A stretch of 64,000 nucleotides of DNA, from the NCBI RefSeq assembly GCF_017874615.1, contig NZ_JAGIKV010000016.1:62001-126000 (forward strand), given 5' to 3'. Both the position numbers and the translations under genes were made by a program. The notes beneath the pieces were generated by a model. The model was given only the letters and a program-made list of their open reading frames with translations. It was not told where the DNA came from and made no database searches. This stretch comes from Paenibacillus xylanexedens. Lineage in GTDB: Bacteria > Bacillota > Bacilli > Paenibacillales > Paenibacillaceae. Of the stretch, positions 43,880-52,162 are shown piece after piece; within the stretch, counting starts at the first letter, position 1; every line of letters begins with the position of its first letter.

Positions 43880-45556
43880 TCATGCGATCGGGCCGTGTAC
43901 GTACTCATAAGCGTAGATGGCAAGTTCGATCGCGACCCTTTTCTCGGGGAGGATATAGTCTTCTCCCAAAAGGGCTTCGATTTTGTCCAAACGGTGATAC
44001 AGTGTCTGTCTGACGATATATAGAGCGGTGGCCGTCTCTTGCTTGGAGCAGCACAGGACCAAATATTGCTTGAGGGTCCGCAGCAGCTGACCTCCTTTCT
44101 CTACATCGTAACGAATGAGTGGCCCCAGATATTCTTCGATGAAATCATCCAGATTGCCACTCTGCTTCATACTGGCGATGATGCGGTAACAATGAAGATT
44201 ACTGTAAAAGGGCTGCTGCATCACACCGATGTCCTTCTGAATTCGCAGTGTCTCCTTCGCGGATTCCAGACTATCCTTGAGACGGGAGAGGTCTGTGCAG
44301 TTATGACTGATCCCGATCAGGCCTGAGAAGAGGCAATGGGTCTGTTCCTGCTCGTGCTGCTGCAGCTGTTCGATGCAGCGCCAGAGACTGCTTTTGCGCT
44401 GAGATCCAGGTAGTGGGTCGAGAATGATAAGAATGATTTGGTGATTCAGAACGGTGCTGTAGAGGGTGAAATTCTCCCGAGCGAACACGGAACGGGCAAC
44501 GATGTTGCGTTGGATCAATAATTTCTGAAGTTTGAGGCTGTCTGTGTACGCGGGGTTGCTGTCGAATAAGATTATGGTAGCTTTGCTCGTTGCGAGAAGG
44601 GGATTAACGGTGGATACATATTCATGGATTTCCTTCGTGGAGTGATGTCCGTTAAGCCAGTCAATGACCCACATATCTTCCTTGTAGCGACGTTTTTCTT
44701 CCATGTATTTGGTTCGCATCCAGTCCTGGGCAATCGCGGCCGCACATCGTTCCAGTGCCTGAATGATGAATTCATCCGAGGGTTTGATCGGTATATTTGA
44801 ATCTTGATCCGTCAGTTTTTGGTGCATCAGCACAAGGTCGGCAAAGGTGTAGTCTAACGCCTGAACAGGCATGCTGATCACATCCAATGTGTTATCTGAC
44901 AGCTGCATTAAATTCGGAATATCCTCCCCCGCCAAATGTTCCCGCTGCAAAAACCAATCCTGCCGACGAGTCTCCAGCTGCTCTGGAGGGCAGTAGGGAA
45001 CGGCACTTGCTTCCCCTTCAAGTGGATATAACGCCACGGCACATCCGGTTGTTCGTGACAATAATCGAAGCAGAGGTTGTACGCCATCTCCATTCAGAAG
45101 AAGTTGGTTAAATGAGGTGGTGAGACGATCGAGTTCGGCAATCATCCGCTGATGACTGCGAATCAGGGTGAAATGTAGATCTTGTGTAATATCGATATAA
45201 CGGACTTGTTCGTGGAACCAGATCAACGGAAAATCCGCTGCTACTGCAATTTCTTTCATAGCCCCGAGCTGTAACTTGGTGTGATCCCCCAGTTCCATAC
45301 AGAGTCCGGCAGCCCCACGTGCAATTAACTGACGCAAAAAAGACAGGCCTTGCTGCTCACCTTCCTGCCAGCCAATGCCTGTCGTAAGTACTAATTCCCC
45401 GCCATTGAGCAAGTCCCCTACTTCTGGAACCTCCATGATATGAACCCAGCGAACATATCGCTCCAGTGCGCGTTCACTGGCCAGGACTTCTGCCTTGCGA
45501 AACACGGGACGTTTTAACATGTCTCTGACTTGAATATGAAGCGTTGTCTCCCCCAC
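43880..45556 (-). CDS. PucR-family transcriptional regulator
   Basis: A ~558-aa regulator with an N-terminal PucR ligand domain (LHIQVRDMLKRPVFRKAEVLASERALERYVRWVHIMEVPEVGDLLNGGELVLTTG). A middle GGDEF-like region and the C-terminal PucR helix-turn-helix (ETATALYIVRQTLYHRLDKIEALLG) follow. PucR proteins control purine and pyrimidine catabolism. It is convergent with the pyrimidine operon. GTG 45556 is preferred, since GGACGGTGG lies upstream. It is the obvious candidate regulator of the 31.3-43.9 kb genes. Confidence 0.88.
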   Translation of the reverse strand: MGETTLHIQVRDMLKRPVFRKAEVLASERALERYVRWVHIMEVPEVGDLLNGGELVLTTGIGWQEGEQQGLSFLRQLIARGAAGLCMELGDHTKLQLGAMKEIAVAADFPLIWFHEQVRYIDITQDLHFTLIRSHQRMIAELDRLTTSFNQLLLNGDGVQPLLRLLSRTTGCAVALYPLEGEASAVPYCPPEQLETRRQDWFLQREHLAGEDIPNLMQLSDNTLDVISMPVQALDYTFADLVLMHQKLTDQDSNIPIKPSDEFIIQALERCAAAIAQDWMRTKYMEEKRRYKEDMWVIDWLNGHHSTKEIHEYVSTVNPLLATSKATIILFDSNPAYTDSLKLQKLLIQRNIVARSVFARENFTLYSTVLNHQIILIILDPLPGSQRKSSLWRCIEQLQQHEQEQTHCLFSGLIGISHNCTDLSRLKDSLESAKETLRIQKDIGVMQQPFYSNLHCYRIIASMKQSGNLDDFIEEYLGPLIRYDVEKGGQLLRTLKQYLVLCCSKQETATALYIVRQTLYHRLDKIEALLGEDYILPEKRVAIELAIYAYEYVHGPIA

Positions 45557-45776
45557 ACAACCACCGTCCTTCCCCAATCACATGTGATCTATCTGGAGTC
45601 TGGAATCCGTCAACTTACATAATTAATCCATATTATAAGTCTATTTACAGCCAATGGGCTGAAATCTAACGTTCATTTGTTTCAAATGACAAATGGAACT
45701 GTACTTTTTGTGATTTTGATTAAAATAAAGAATTTATATATCAGTCTATGTCTCGTGTGAATTACATAAAAAAAAA

Positions 45777-45827
45777 GCCCCTTAACATCACATCGGAATT
45801 CAATCATTCCAATATGCGCTAAGGGGC
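45777..45827 (-). terminator. Terminator of the RND efflux gene
   Basis: GCCCCTTA at 45777-45784 pairs with TAAGGGGC at 45820-45827, with an inner GGAAT/ATTCC hairpin. On the minus strand it is followed by nine T. The rest of the 45557-45896 gap is AT-rich spacer with no visible gene. Confidence 0.8.
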
Positions 45828-45896
45828 GAGAAGCTAATATTATAGTCTACATTTAAGTTGTACTCGAACCGTTACATGAGCACGATCAACGACTTC

Positions 45897-48800
45897 TTAA
45901 TCTTCGATTCTTTTCTTTTTAAATTTCATCAGGAACTCATACACAATCGGTACGATAACCAGCGTGAGCAGCGTGGAGCTGATCAGACCGCCGATTACGG
46001 TAATTCCGAGTCCTTTGGAGATGATACCCGCACTTTCTTCGAGGCCCGTAACCAGTGGCAACAGGGCACCGATAGTTGCGAGAGCGGTCATCAGGATTGG
46101 ACGCAGACGAGTTGCACCGGCTTCCAGCAAGGCTTCACGGGTAGGCATACCCTCTTTTTCCTTGTGAATAACACGGTCGATCAACACGATAGCGTTGGTG
46201 ACCACGATCCCGATGAGCATCAGTCCACCCATCATGGCGGAGACGTCGAGCGTACCACCAGCGATGAACAGACCTACCATAATACCAATGACCGTAAATG
46301 GCAGGGAGAACAGGATTGCGAATGGTGCCAATCCGCCGCCGAATGTAACAACGAGCACGAAGTATACAATGGCGATGGCCGCCAGCATGGCGAGACCGAG
46401 TTGAGTAAAGGTATCATTAATCTGTTCGGTTGTACCGCCGAACTTCACTTCAACGCCATCAGGCAGATCCAGCTTGTCGATCTCAGCCTGTAGGTTGCTC
46501 GAAGCTTTCTGTACATCGGAAGCCAAGATGTTGGCTGTGACTTGCACGACAACTTTACCATCAATTTGCATGATGGAGTTCGGGGACGTACCTTCTTCTA
46601 CTTTGGCAACATCTTTGATTGGTACTTCGATGCCAAGCGGTGAAGTGACGGTTTCATCCTCAATTTCTTTAATGCTGCTAAATGTTTTGTTGTCTGTCTC
46701 TACATATACTTTGTACGTTTTGTTATCAATATCGACTTCCGTGAGCACAGGACGTTCCCGTGCCGGGCTGAGCGTCATAGCCAGTTGACCTGCAGTCAGG
46801 CCCAGGGAACTCAATTTCTCCTGATCCGCCACGAGCGTATACTGCCCGTAGGTGTCAGCAAGTGTGGTATCTGCTTTTTCAAAATTATCCTTATCCGCTT
46901 CAACCAGTTTCAGAATTTCATCCGATACAGGTTTAAGTTGCTCTACATTATCGCCATAGATGGAGAGGCTCAAGCCACTGCCACCCAGACCCCCGGACAT
47001 GTCGAGTTCATTCCAGGTTCCTACGGTAACTTCCTTCTTCAGACCTTCTACAAGCTGTTCTTTCACTTGAGTAAAGTCTTTCGTATCTTCGTTATATTCA
47101 ATATAGAATAGAGCCGAGTTGGAACCACCGCCACCCATACTGCTCAGTGGGTTCGTGCCGCCGATGGAATATTGCATTTTTTCCAGACCCGGTTGTTCCA
47201 GCAACCACTTCTCGGCAACAAGTGCTTCTTTTTCGACATCTTCACGCAAAGCTCCGGTTTGTGGACTGTACGTAATGGTCACATATTTATCTTGTTGTTC
47301 CGGCAAGAAGCTTGCACCGATGAACGGGTACAGGAACAAACTGCCGACCAGCAAGATCACTGCAATACTGACTGTGATGAGTTTGTGTGAAAGGGTCCAG
47401 TTCAGCAGGCGTTTGTAACCTTCCGCCATTTTGCCTGGTTTTTCTTCGTGATTCTGTTTGTTCTTCAACCCTCCACGGAACAGGGTGTGCGCAAGCATCG
47501 GCACAATGGTAATGGCAACGATCAGGGATGCCAGCAAAGCGAATACCATGGTCAGTGCAAATGGCGTGAATAACTCACCGACCATGCCGCTTACCAATGC
47601 CAGTGGCAGGAATACCGCAATAGTTACGATCGTGGAAGAAAGGATTGGCACAAACATCTCGCGAGTTGCTTCGCGGACTAGTTCACGGCCTTTCAATCTT
47701 TCACCTTTGAGTGTTAATCTGCGGTAGATGTTCTCGATAACAACGATGGAGTCATCGACAACCCGTCCGATGGCAACCGTCATCGCACCCAGCGTCATCA
47801 TGTTCAAAGTAATATCCATCATATTGAGAGCAGTCAATGCCATGAGCAAGGAGAGCGGGATCGAGATAATGGAGATAATGGTTGAACGAATATTACGCAG
47901 GAAGAGCAGGATGATCAGGATGGCAAACAAGGCGCCAAAAACGGCTTTGCCCAGCATCGTGTTCACCGAGTCCTGAATCGGTTTACCTTGGTCAAGCAGG
48001 ACAGTCAAATCAGCATTTTTGAACTGCGATTGCAACTCTTCCGCTTTATCTTTGACTGCGTTAACGACATCAACCGTGTTGGCATCGTTGGATTTTACAA
48101 TGGAAATACCGATCGATTCCTTGCCGTCTGTCCGGGAAATAGATTCCGCTTGACCGATGACTTCGATCTTGGCAATTTCACTTAATTTCACTGTAGGGAT
48201 ACCAGCTGCGTTGGCAGCACCTGAAGGGCTACCCACACTGGCATTACCACCAGCGGCTTGGCCTGCAGCCTGGTCTGTTCCTTGTGCAGAGCCAGGAGCT
48301 GTAGCTTGACCAGCTTCACCAGTTGGTGCTCCAGAGCCTTGAGGGGCTGCGTTTGAACCATTGCCTGCGGAAGCACCGGCACCGCCGGGTACAACTGGAA
48401 TGGCAAGGTTTTTCAGATCATCGATGTCGATGATGTTTCCATCTACGACAACGGCTTTCTGGGATTTATCCAGTTCAAACAGTCCAAGGGGCACACGAAT
48501 GGATGAACCTTGAACGATGCCGTTTACCGTATCTTCCGTTAGGCCCAGCTCGGCCATTTTGGCTTGGTCAAACTTCAATTGAACTTCTTTCACATATTGA
48601 CCGGACACCTGAACCTGAGCTACACCGTCAATGTCTTCGAGTGCAGGCTGAATATCCGATTCAACCAGTCGTGTCAATTGTTCCAGGTCACCGCCGTCCT
48701 TGTCGGACAGGCTCAGAGATACAACCGGGAAAGAGTTAATGCTGAACTTGGAAATGGTCGGCTTCTGCACACTGTCAGGCAGTTGAACTTCATTCAGTGC

Positions 48801-49133
48801 CTCACGAACGGTTGCAGTTGCGTTGGTCAGATCTGTTCCATAATCAAATTCGAGTGTGATCGATGCTGCGTTCTCCATGGAAGTGGAGGTCACCGTCTTC
48901 ACGCCATCTACATTGCGTAGTTTTACTTCCAGCGGCTTCGTGACATCCTCAACAATTCCCTCCGGTGCAGCCCCCGGATCAATGGCAGTGACATTCAGAA
49001 ACGGTACGTTGATGTTCGGGATCGTCTCTTGTTTCATCGTCAATCCGCTGTACAAACCTGCGAAAGAGATGATAATCGTCAGAATCCAAATCGCAAACTT
49101 GTTGTTCAGTGAAAAATTAATAATACCTTTCAT
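45897..49133 (-). CDS. RND (AcrB/SwrC-type) efflux pump
   Basis: A 1078-aa inner-membrane antiporter of the HAE family. Typical features are an N-terminal helix then KQETIPNINVPFLNVTAIDPGAAPEGIVEDVTKPLE, the proton-relay helix GAMTVAIGRVVDDSIVVIENIYRR, and two periplasmic-type loops. SwrC/YerP of B. subtilis is the nearest functional model (swarming, lipopeptide resistance). A Gly/Ala/Ser/Gln-rich low-complexity insert of ~80 residues lies at about 245-320, interrupting the first large loop. The gene follows its TetR-type regulator by 33 nt. Confidence 0.93.
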   Translation of the reverse strand: MKGIINFSLNNKFAIWILTIIISFAGLYSGLTMKQETIPNINVPFLNVTAIDPGAAPEGIVEDVTKPLEVKLRNVDGVKTVTSTSMENAASITLEFDYGTDLTNATATVREALNEVQLPDSVQKPTISKFSINSFPVVSLSLSDKDGGDLEQLTRLVESDIQPALEDIDGVAQVQVSGQYVKEVQLKFDQAKMAELGLTEDTVNGIVQGSSIRVPLGLFELDKSQKAVVVDGNIIDIDDLKNLAIPVVPGGAGASAGNGSNAAPQGSGAPTGEAGQATAPGSAQGTDQAAGQAAGGNASVGSPSGAANAAGIPTVKLSEIAKIEVIGQAESISRTDGKESIGISIVKSNDANTVDVVNAVKDKAEELQSQFKNADLTVLLDQGKPIQDSVNTMLGKAVFGALFAILIILLFLRNIRSTIISIISIPLSLLMALTALNMMDITLNMMTLGAMTVAIGRVVDDSIVVIENIYRRLTLKGERLKGRELVREATREMFVPILSSTIVTIAVFLPLALVSGMVGELFTPFALTMVFALLASLIVAITIVPMLAHTLFRGGLKNKQNHEEKPGKMAEGYKRLLNWTLSHKLITVSIAVILLVGSLFLYPFIGASFLPEQQDKYVTITYSPQTGALREDVEKEALVAEKWLLEQPGLEKMQYSIGGTNPLSSMGGGGSNSALFYIEYNEDTKDFTQVKEQLVEGLKKEVTVGTWNELDMSGGLGGSGLSLSIYGDNVEQLKPVSDEILKLVEADKDNFEKADTTLADTYGQYTLVADQEKLSSLGLTAGQLAMTLSPARERPVLTEVDIDNKTYKVYVETDNKTFSSIKEIEDETVTSPLGIEVPIKDVAKVEEGTSPNSIMQIDGKVVVQVTANILASDVQKASSNLQAEIDKLDLPDGVEVKFGGTTEQINDTFTQLGLAMLAAIAIVYFVLVVTFGGGLAPFAILFSLPFTVIGIMVGLFIAGGTLDVSAMMGGLMLIGIVVTNAIVLIDRVIHKEKEGMPTREALLEAGATRLRPILMTALATIGALLPLVTGLEESAGIISKGLGITVIGGLISSTLLTLVIVPIVYEFLMKFKKKRIED

Positions 49134-49166
49134 ACGATGGTTTCTTCTCCTCTCTGTTTCTCCTGT

Positions 49167-50114
49167 TTATGTGTGTGACGAGTCAGCTTGGATGAACCGG
49201 CTATACATGGCATCCAGAATATGCTGAAGCTCGGAGTGCAAAGATTGAATGGCAGTTACGTTCTCCAGATTGTGCATCATGCCCAGAATAATGGCACGCC
49301 GCGGTGTGAATTCCATCATCTCCTGCCGGAGAATGGCAATGGTCTCAAGTACATCATTCTTCGGTTGCCCAGCAGGCAATTCGGAGGCAGCAATATCCTG
49401 CATTTGCTTGATAATATGAATAGGATGCCGCATCACCGTGGAATCCGGATGAGGTTCGGTAATCCAGGCAGGCCAGTCCTCCAAAGGAATCAAAGGTAAA
49501 GGTCGCTGCTTAAGGAATCCGTGCGCTGCATAGTCCATCATTTGCAGTAAATTTGTTGCCATTTTGGTAACAGTAAGGGACGGCATCTCCGTAAACCAGA
49601 TCTTGACGTAGGAGAGGAACAGCCCCTGTGTCAGCAAAATAAGGTCAATCGTATAAGGCTCAATCTCCGATCCGTACTGCTCCTCCAGCTTATCCTTAAA
49701 CCAATGTAAGGTACGTACCTCCAGATCTCTTTGCAGCGGATGGCATTGTTCCTTGCGTTGCTGTTCATCATCCATCATCATGCTGCGCATCTGTACTCGC
49801 AAAAACTCCTTGAGTTCAGCAACATGGATGAGTAGTGTCTCAATCTGCTTTTGCAGACGTTCACGCGAGGTAAGACTGGTTTCATGCTCAATCTGTGTCA
49901 TTTCGTCCATCAGTGTGTACATGCAATACTCCAAAGTACTGGCTTCTAATTCCTCTTTGGATTTGAACATGATGTAGAGGCTGCCTTTGGACATCCCGCA
50001 TAATTCTGCAATCTCTTGCATGGATGTTGCAGCACTGCCTTTGGATGAGAATAACTTGAGTGCTGTAGTAATGATGAGTTTTTTCTTCTCATTCATCTCA
50101 TGTATAGGGTTCAT
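49167..50114 (-). CDS. TetR-family regulator of the RND pump
   Basis: The helix-turn-helix is in KKKLIITTALKLFSSKGSAATSMQEIAELCGMSKGSLYIMFKSKEELEAS. The C-terminal region is long (total ~315 aa), larger than the usual ~200, with an extra acidic/hydrophobic end domain. The start is uncertain: ATG 50114 has GAGGTG 12 nt upstream, and ATG 50096 is also possible; the longer frame to 50207 adds residues unlike the family. It probably represses the RND gene downstream. Confidence 0.85.
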   Translation of the reverse strand: MNPIHEMNEKKKLIITTALKLFSSKGSAATSMQEIAELCGMSKGSLYIMFKSKEELEASTLEYCMYTLMDEMTQIEHETSLTSRERLQKQIETLLIHVAELKEFLRVQMRSMMMDDEQQRKEQCHPLQRDLEVRTLHWFKDKLEEQYGSEIEPYTIDLILLTQGLFLSYVKIWFTEMPSLTVTKMATNLLQMMDYAAHGFLKQRPLPLIPLEDWPAWITEPHPDSTVMRHPIHIIKQMQDIAASELPAGQPKNDVLETIAILRQEMMEFTPRRAIILGMMHNLENVTAIQSLHSELQHILDAMYSRFIQADSSHT

Positions 50115-50327
50115 TAACGATACATTCACCTCATCAGGGAACTTGTGAGTTCTTGAATTGACTTTAAGGTCAAAATAAGTATAAACGATCTGGTTAAAGG
50201 AATTCAAATGGGAGTAAATTGGAAAATGTATATGGGGAAAAGTGGCTGATCAAAGGGAAGGAGAGACGGCAAGTAACAAGGTGCAGCTTGTATGTACGAT
50301 AGGGATAAGGTATCAAGAACGTTTAAG

Positions 50328-50459
50328 TTAGTTTCCTCCAGTGAAGGCGTATAAGGCAAGCATAATAATAGCGACTAGAGCGATGAGATAGAAAATGGCC
50401 ATGGCGATCAGAAGGGTATACCCGGTAAAAGAGCCCATGCGTGCCAATAATTTTCTCAT
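50328..50459 (-). CDS. Tiny single-pass membrane protein
   Basis: The 43-residue product is MRKLLARMGSFTGYTLLIAM followed by AIFYLIALVAIIMLALYAFTGGN. It is a positively charged start and one long hydrophobic helix, with AAAGGATG 8-9 nt before the ATG. No family recognised. It resembles small membrane peptides that partner transporters or act as stress peptides. It follows a terminator of the SMR operon, so it should have its own promoter. It could still be a chance frame. Confidence 0.45.
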   Translation of the reverse strand: MRKLLARMGSFTGYTLLIAMAIFYLIALVAIIMLALYAFTGGN

Positions 50460-50526
50460 GATTACGACATCCTTTCTTACGTGGCAAAGTATAAAGAGGT
50501 TCCCTATTTATATCATTCCCCAAAAA

Positions 50527-50552
50527 AGACGACTTCCTGATCGAAGTCGTCT
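50527..50552 (-). terminator. Terminator of the TetR-SMR operon
   Basis: AGACGACTTC and GAAGTCGTCT form a perfect 10-bp stem with a 6-nt loop; on the minus strand TTTTTT follows. It lies beyond copy 3 of the dispersed element, so that element would sit in the operon's 3' untranslated region. Confidence 0.8.
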
Positions 50553-50593
50553 GATTTATATTACAAAATATATTAAATATCATAATGGAGGCT

Positions 50594-50757
50594 AACAATT
50601 ACACGATAACGGAGATTGCAGAACCGACTTGAAGAAACGAAGTGTTCGCCTTTATCACCAGATTTATCCCTCTTCAAAGGGAATCAAAGAAATCTGGGGA
50701 TAACAGCGATCGGAAAGTGGTACTGCAATCGGAGTTATAGAGTGTAATTCAGTTGTT
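50594..50757 (+). repeat. Dispersed structured intergenic element, copy 3
   Basis: Shares TTACACGATAACGGAGA, TTCGCCTTTATCACC, GGGAATCAAA and GGGGATAACAGCGATCGGAA with copies 1 and 2. Its arms pair with each other: AATTACAC with GTGTAATT, ATTGCAG with CTGCAAT, and AGATTT with AAATCT. It ends 4 bp from the SMR stop codon, which is itself on the opposite strand. Confidence 0.85.
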
Positions 50758-50760
50758 CCG

Positions 50761-51075
50761 TTACGTGATGAGCTTCAGCCCAACAGCTGCCACCAAAATC
50801 ATCGCGATAAACAGGATCCGCTTCGCTTCTTTCCGTTCACCGAACAGGAACATGCCTGTTAACGTACTGCCGACCGTCCCGATCCCCGTCCACACGGCAT
50901 ACGCTGTGCCCATGGGAATGGACGTCATCGCGTAGGACAACAGCGAGAAGCTGAACACAAACGACACCAGCATTAGTACGATATAAGGCCATCCTTTGCG
51001 AGTAGAAGCACCATTAATACCGATTACGCCGAAAATTTCACATATCCCTGCACCTACAATTGCCATCCAAACCAT
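50761..51075 (-). CDS. SMR-family efflux subunit (YkkC/D-like pair, second gene)
   Basis: A 104-aa four-helix small multidrug resistance protein with the essential Glu in AGICEIFGVIGINGAS and the signature MGTAYAVWTGIGTVGS. It is paired with a second SMR gene that overlaps its start, so the pair likely forms an obligate heterodimer as in YkkCD or EbrAB. Substrates could be quaternary amines or guanidinium-type cations; the sequence alone does not decide. Confidence 0.9.
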   Translation of the reverse strand: MVWMAIVGAGICEIFGVIGINGASTRKGWPYIVLMLVSFVFSFSLLSYAMTSIPMGTAYAVWTGIGTVGSTLTGMFLFGERKEAKRILFIAMILVAAVGLKLIT

Positions 51076-51416
51076 TATACTGCACCTCCTTTGGCTTCTT
51101 GCTGATCCGTAACCAGCTTCAGTCCGATTACGCCGCAGAGCAGCAGCCCGATGAGCAATACTTTGGCCAAGCGGAACGGCTCACCGAACAGTACCATTTC
51201 CGTCAGGACGGTACCCGCCGTACCAATTCCCGTAAAGACGGCATACACCGTACCCACAGGCAGCCTTTTGGAAGCGGCAATGATCAGTCCGAAGCTGATC
51301 ACGATGGCAATCCCCGTTAAAGTCCACTCCCAGGCATTCGAGGCATGTTTCAGCCCGCTTACCCAGACAATCTCAATAATTCCGCCGATAAATACATATA
51401 ACCAGTTGCGGTTCAT
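51075..51416 (-). CDS. SMR-family efflux subunit (first gene of pair)
   Basis: A 113-aa SMR protein: NWLYVFIGGIIEIVWVSGLKHASNAWEW carries the essential Glu and a SugE/Gdx-like IVWVSGLK, then VGTVYAVFTGIGTAGT. ATG 51416 is used since AAGGAG lies 10 nt upstream and the ATG overlaps the TetR stop (ATGA). The Gdx-like start makes guanidinium export worth testing. Confidence 0.9.
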   Translation of the reverse strand: MNRNWLYVFIGGIIEIVWVSGLKHASNAWEWTLTGIAIVISFGLIIAASKRLPVGTVYAVFTGIGTAGTVLTEMVLFGEPFRLAKVLLIGLLLCGVIGLKLVTDQQEAKGGAV

Positions 51417-52036
51417 GTTGTTGAATCTCCTTCCGGCACAACGCTGTGTGCCTCTTCGTTCAAATGATGAATGCCATGCCAAAATACAGGCCAGGCTGCT
51501 TCCAACCGTCTCTTGTACCGACGGGAACTTCCATAGATAATCTCCACGGTAATGCCGTCGAGGAGCGTCATGAATGCAATGGCGGCTTGTTCTGCGGGAA
51601 TGGCTGGAATATCTCCATTACGCATTGCCCTTTGCAGCAGACGAGTCAGTGCGCGTTCCATGCCATCGATAAACGGATACACTTGATCCATCACTTCGCC
51701 ATACAGAGAAAGGGGGGGGTAAAAACAATTACGCAACATCAAACGAGCCGAAGCATGGGCATTGTATTCTTGTTCGAACCAGACCAACAAGCCTTTCAAC
51801 CTCTGCTCCAATGGCAGATCCGCATGATCACGGAAATATTCCAGTGTGTGCCGTTTCACCTCGTGAAAAGCAAAGGCCAGTGTGTGTAAAAACAAGTCAT
51901 CCTTGCAGCTGAAATGCGCATATATGGACGGTTTTTTAATCCCGACTTCATCAGCAATTGCTCTCAGAGAAGCTCCCTCATAGCCATCTCTGGCAAAATG
52001 GAACAGGGCTGCATCCCGAATGGATTGTGCAGTCAT
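51413..52036 (-). CDS. TetR-family repressor of the SMR pair
   Basis: A 207-aa protein with the TetR helix-turn-helix (IRDAALFHFARDGYEGASLRAIADEVGIKKPSIYAHFSCKDDLFLHTLAF) and a C-terminal ligand domain typical of YkkC/AcrR-type repressors. AGGAAGGTGATT precedes the ATG. A perfect 16-bp palindrome lies 12 bp upstream, so it probably represses its own operon until a cation substrate binds. Confidence 0.9.
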   Translation of the reverse strand: MTAQSIRDAALFHFARDGYEGASLRAIADEVGIKKPSIYAHFSCKDDLFLHTLAFAFHEVKRHTLEYFRDHADLPLEQRLKGLLVWFEQEYNAHASARLMLRNCFYPPLSLYGEVMDQVYPFIDGMERALTRLLQRAMRNGDIPAIPAEQAAIAFMTLLDGITVEIIYGSSRRYKRRLEAAWPVFWHGIHHLNEEAHSVVPEGDSTT

Positions 52037-52047
52037 TCAATCACCTT

Positions 52048-52097
52048 CCTAACGATCGTTAGGTAATTATATTTCCACACTTTACATCACCTGTCAA
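52048..52097 (-). promoter_or_regulatory. TetR operator and promoter of the SMR operon
   Basis: CCTAACGATCGTTAGG at 52048-52063 is a perfect palindrome of TetR-operator form. TATAAT (52066-52071, minus strand) lies directly upstream, so bound repressor would cover the transcription start. A TTGACA at 52092-52097 is 20 bp from the -10, slightly too far, which could make the promoter weak. Confidence 0.75.
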
Positions 52098-52104
52098 GAT
52101 GAAA

Positions 52105-52138
52105 ATATCCGCCTGCACAGTAGAGTGCAGGCGGATAT
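52105..52138 (-). terminator. Terminator of the phospholipase D-like gene
   Basis: ATATCCGCCTGCAC and GTGCAGGCGGATAT form a perfect 14-bp stem with a 6-nt loop. On the minus strand it ends in ATATTTTC. Confidence 0.8.
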
Positions 52139-52162
52139 AACAGGTATGGATATGGTTTCTGA

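Noticed and set aside
50323..50598. 91-aa minus-strand frame covering the small membrane protein
   Set aside because: It is in another frame, runs through a terminator hairpin and lacks a ribosome site; the 43-aa frame fits better.
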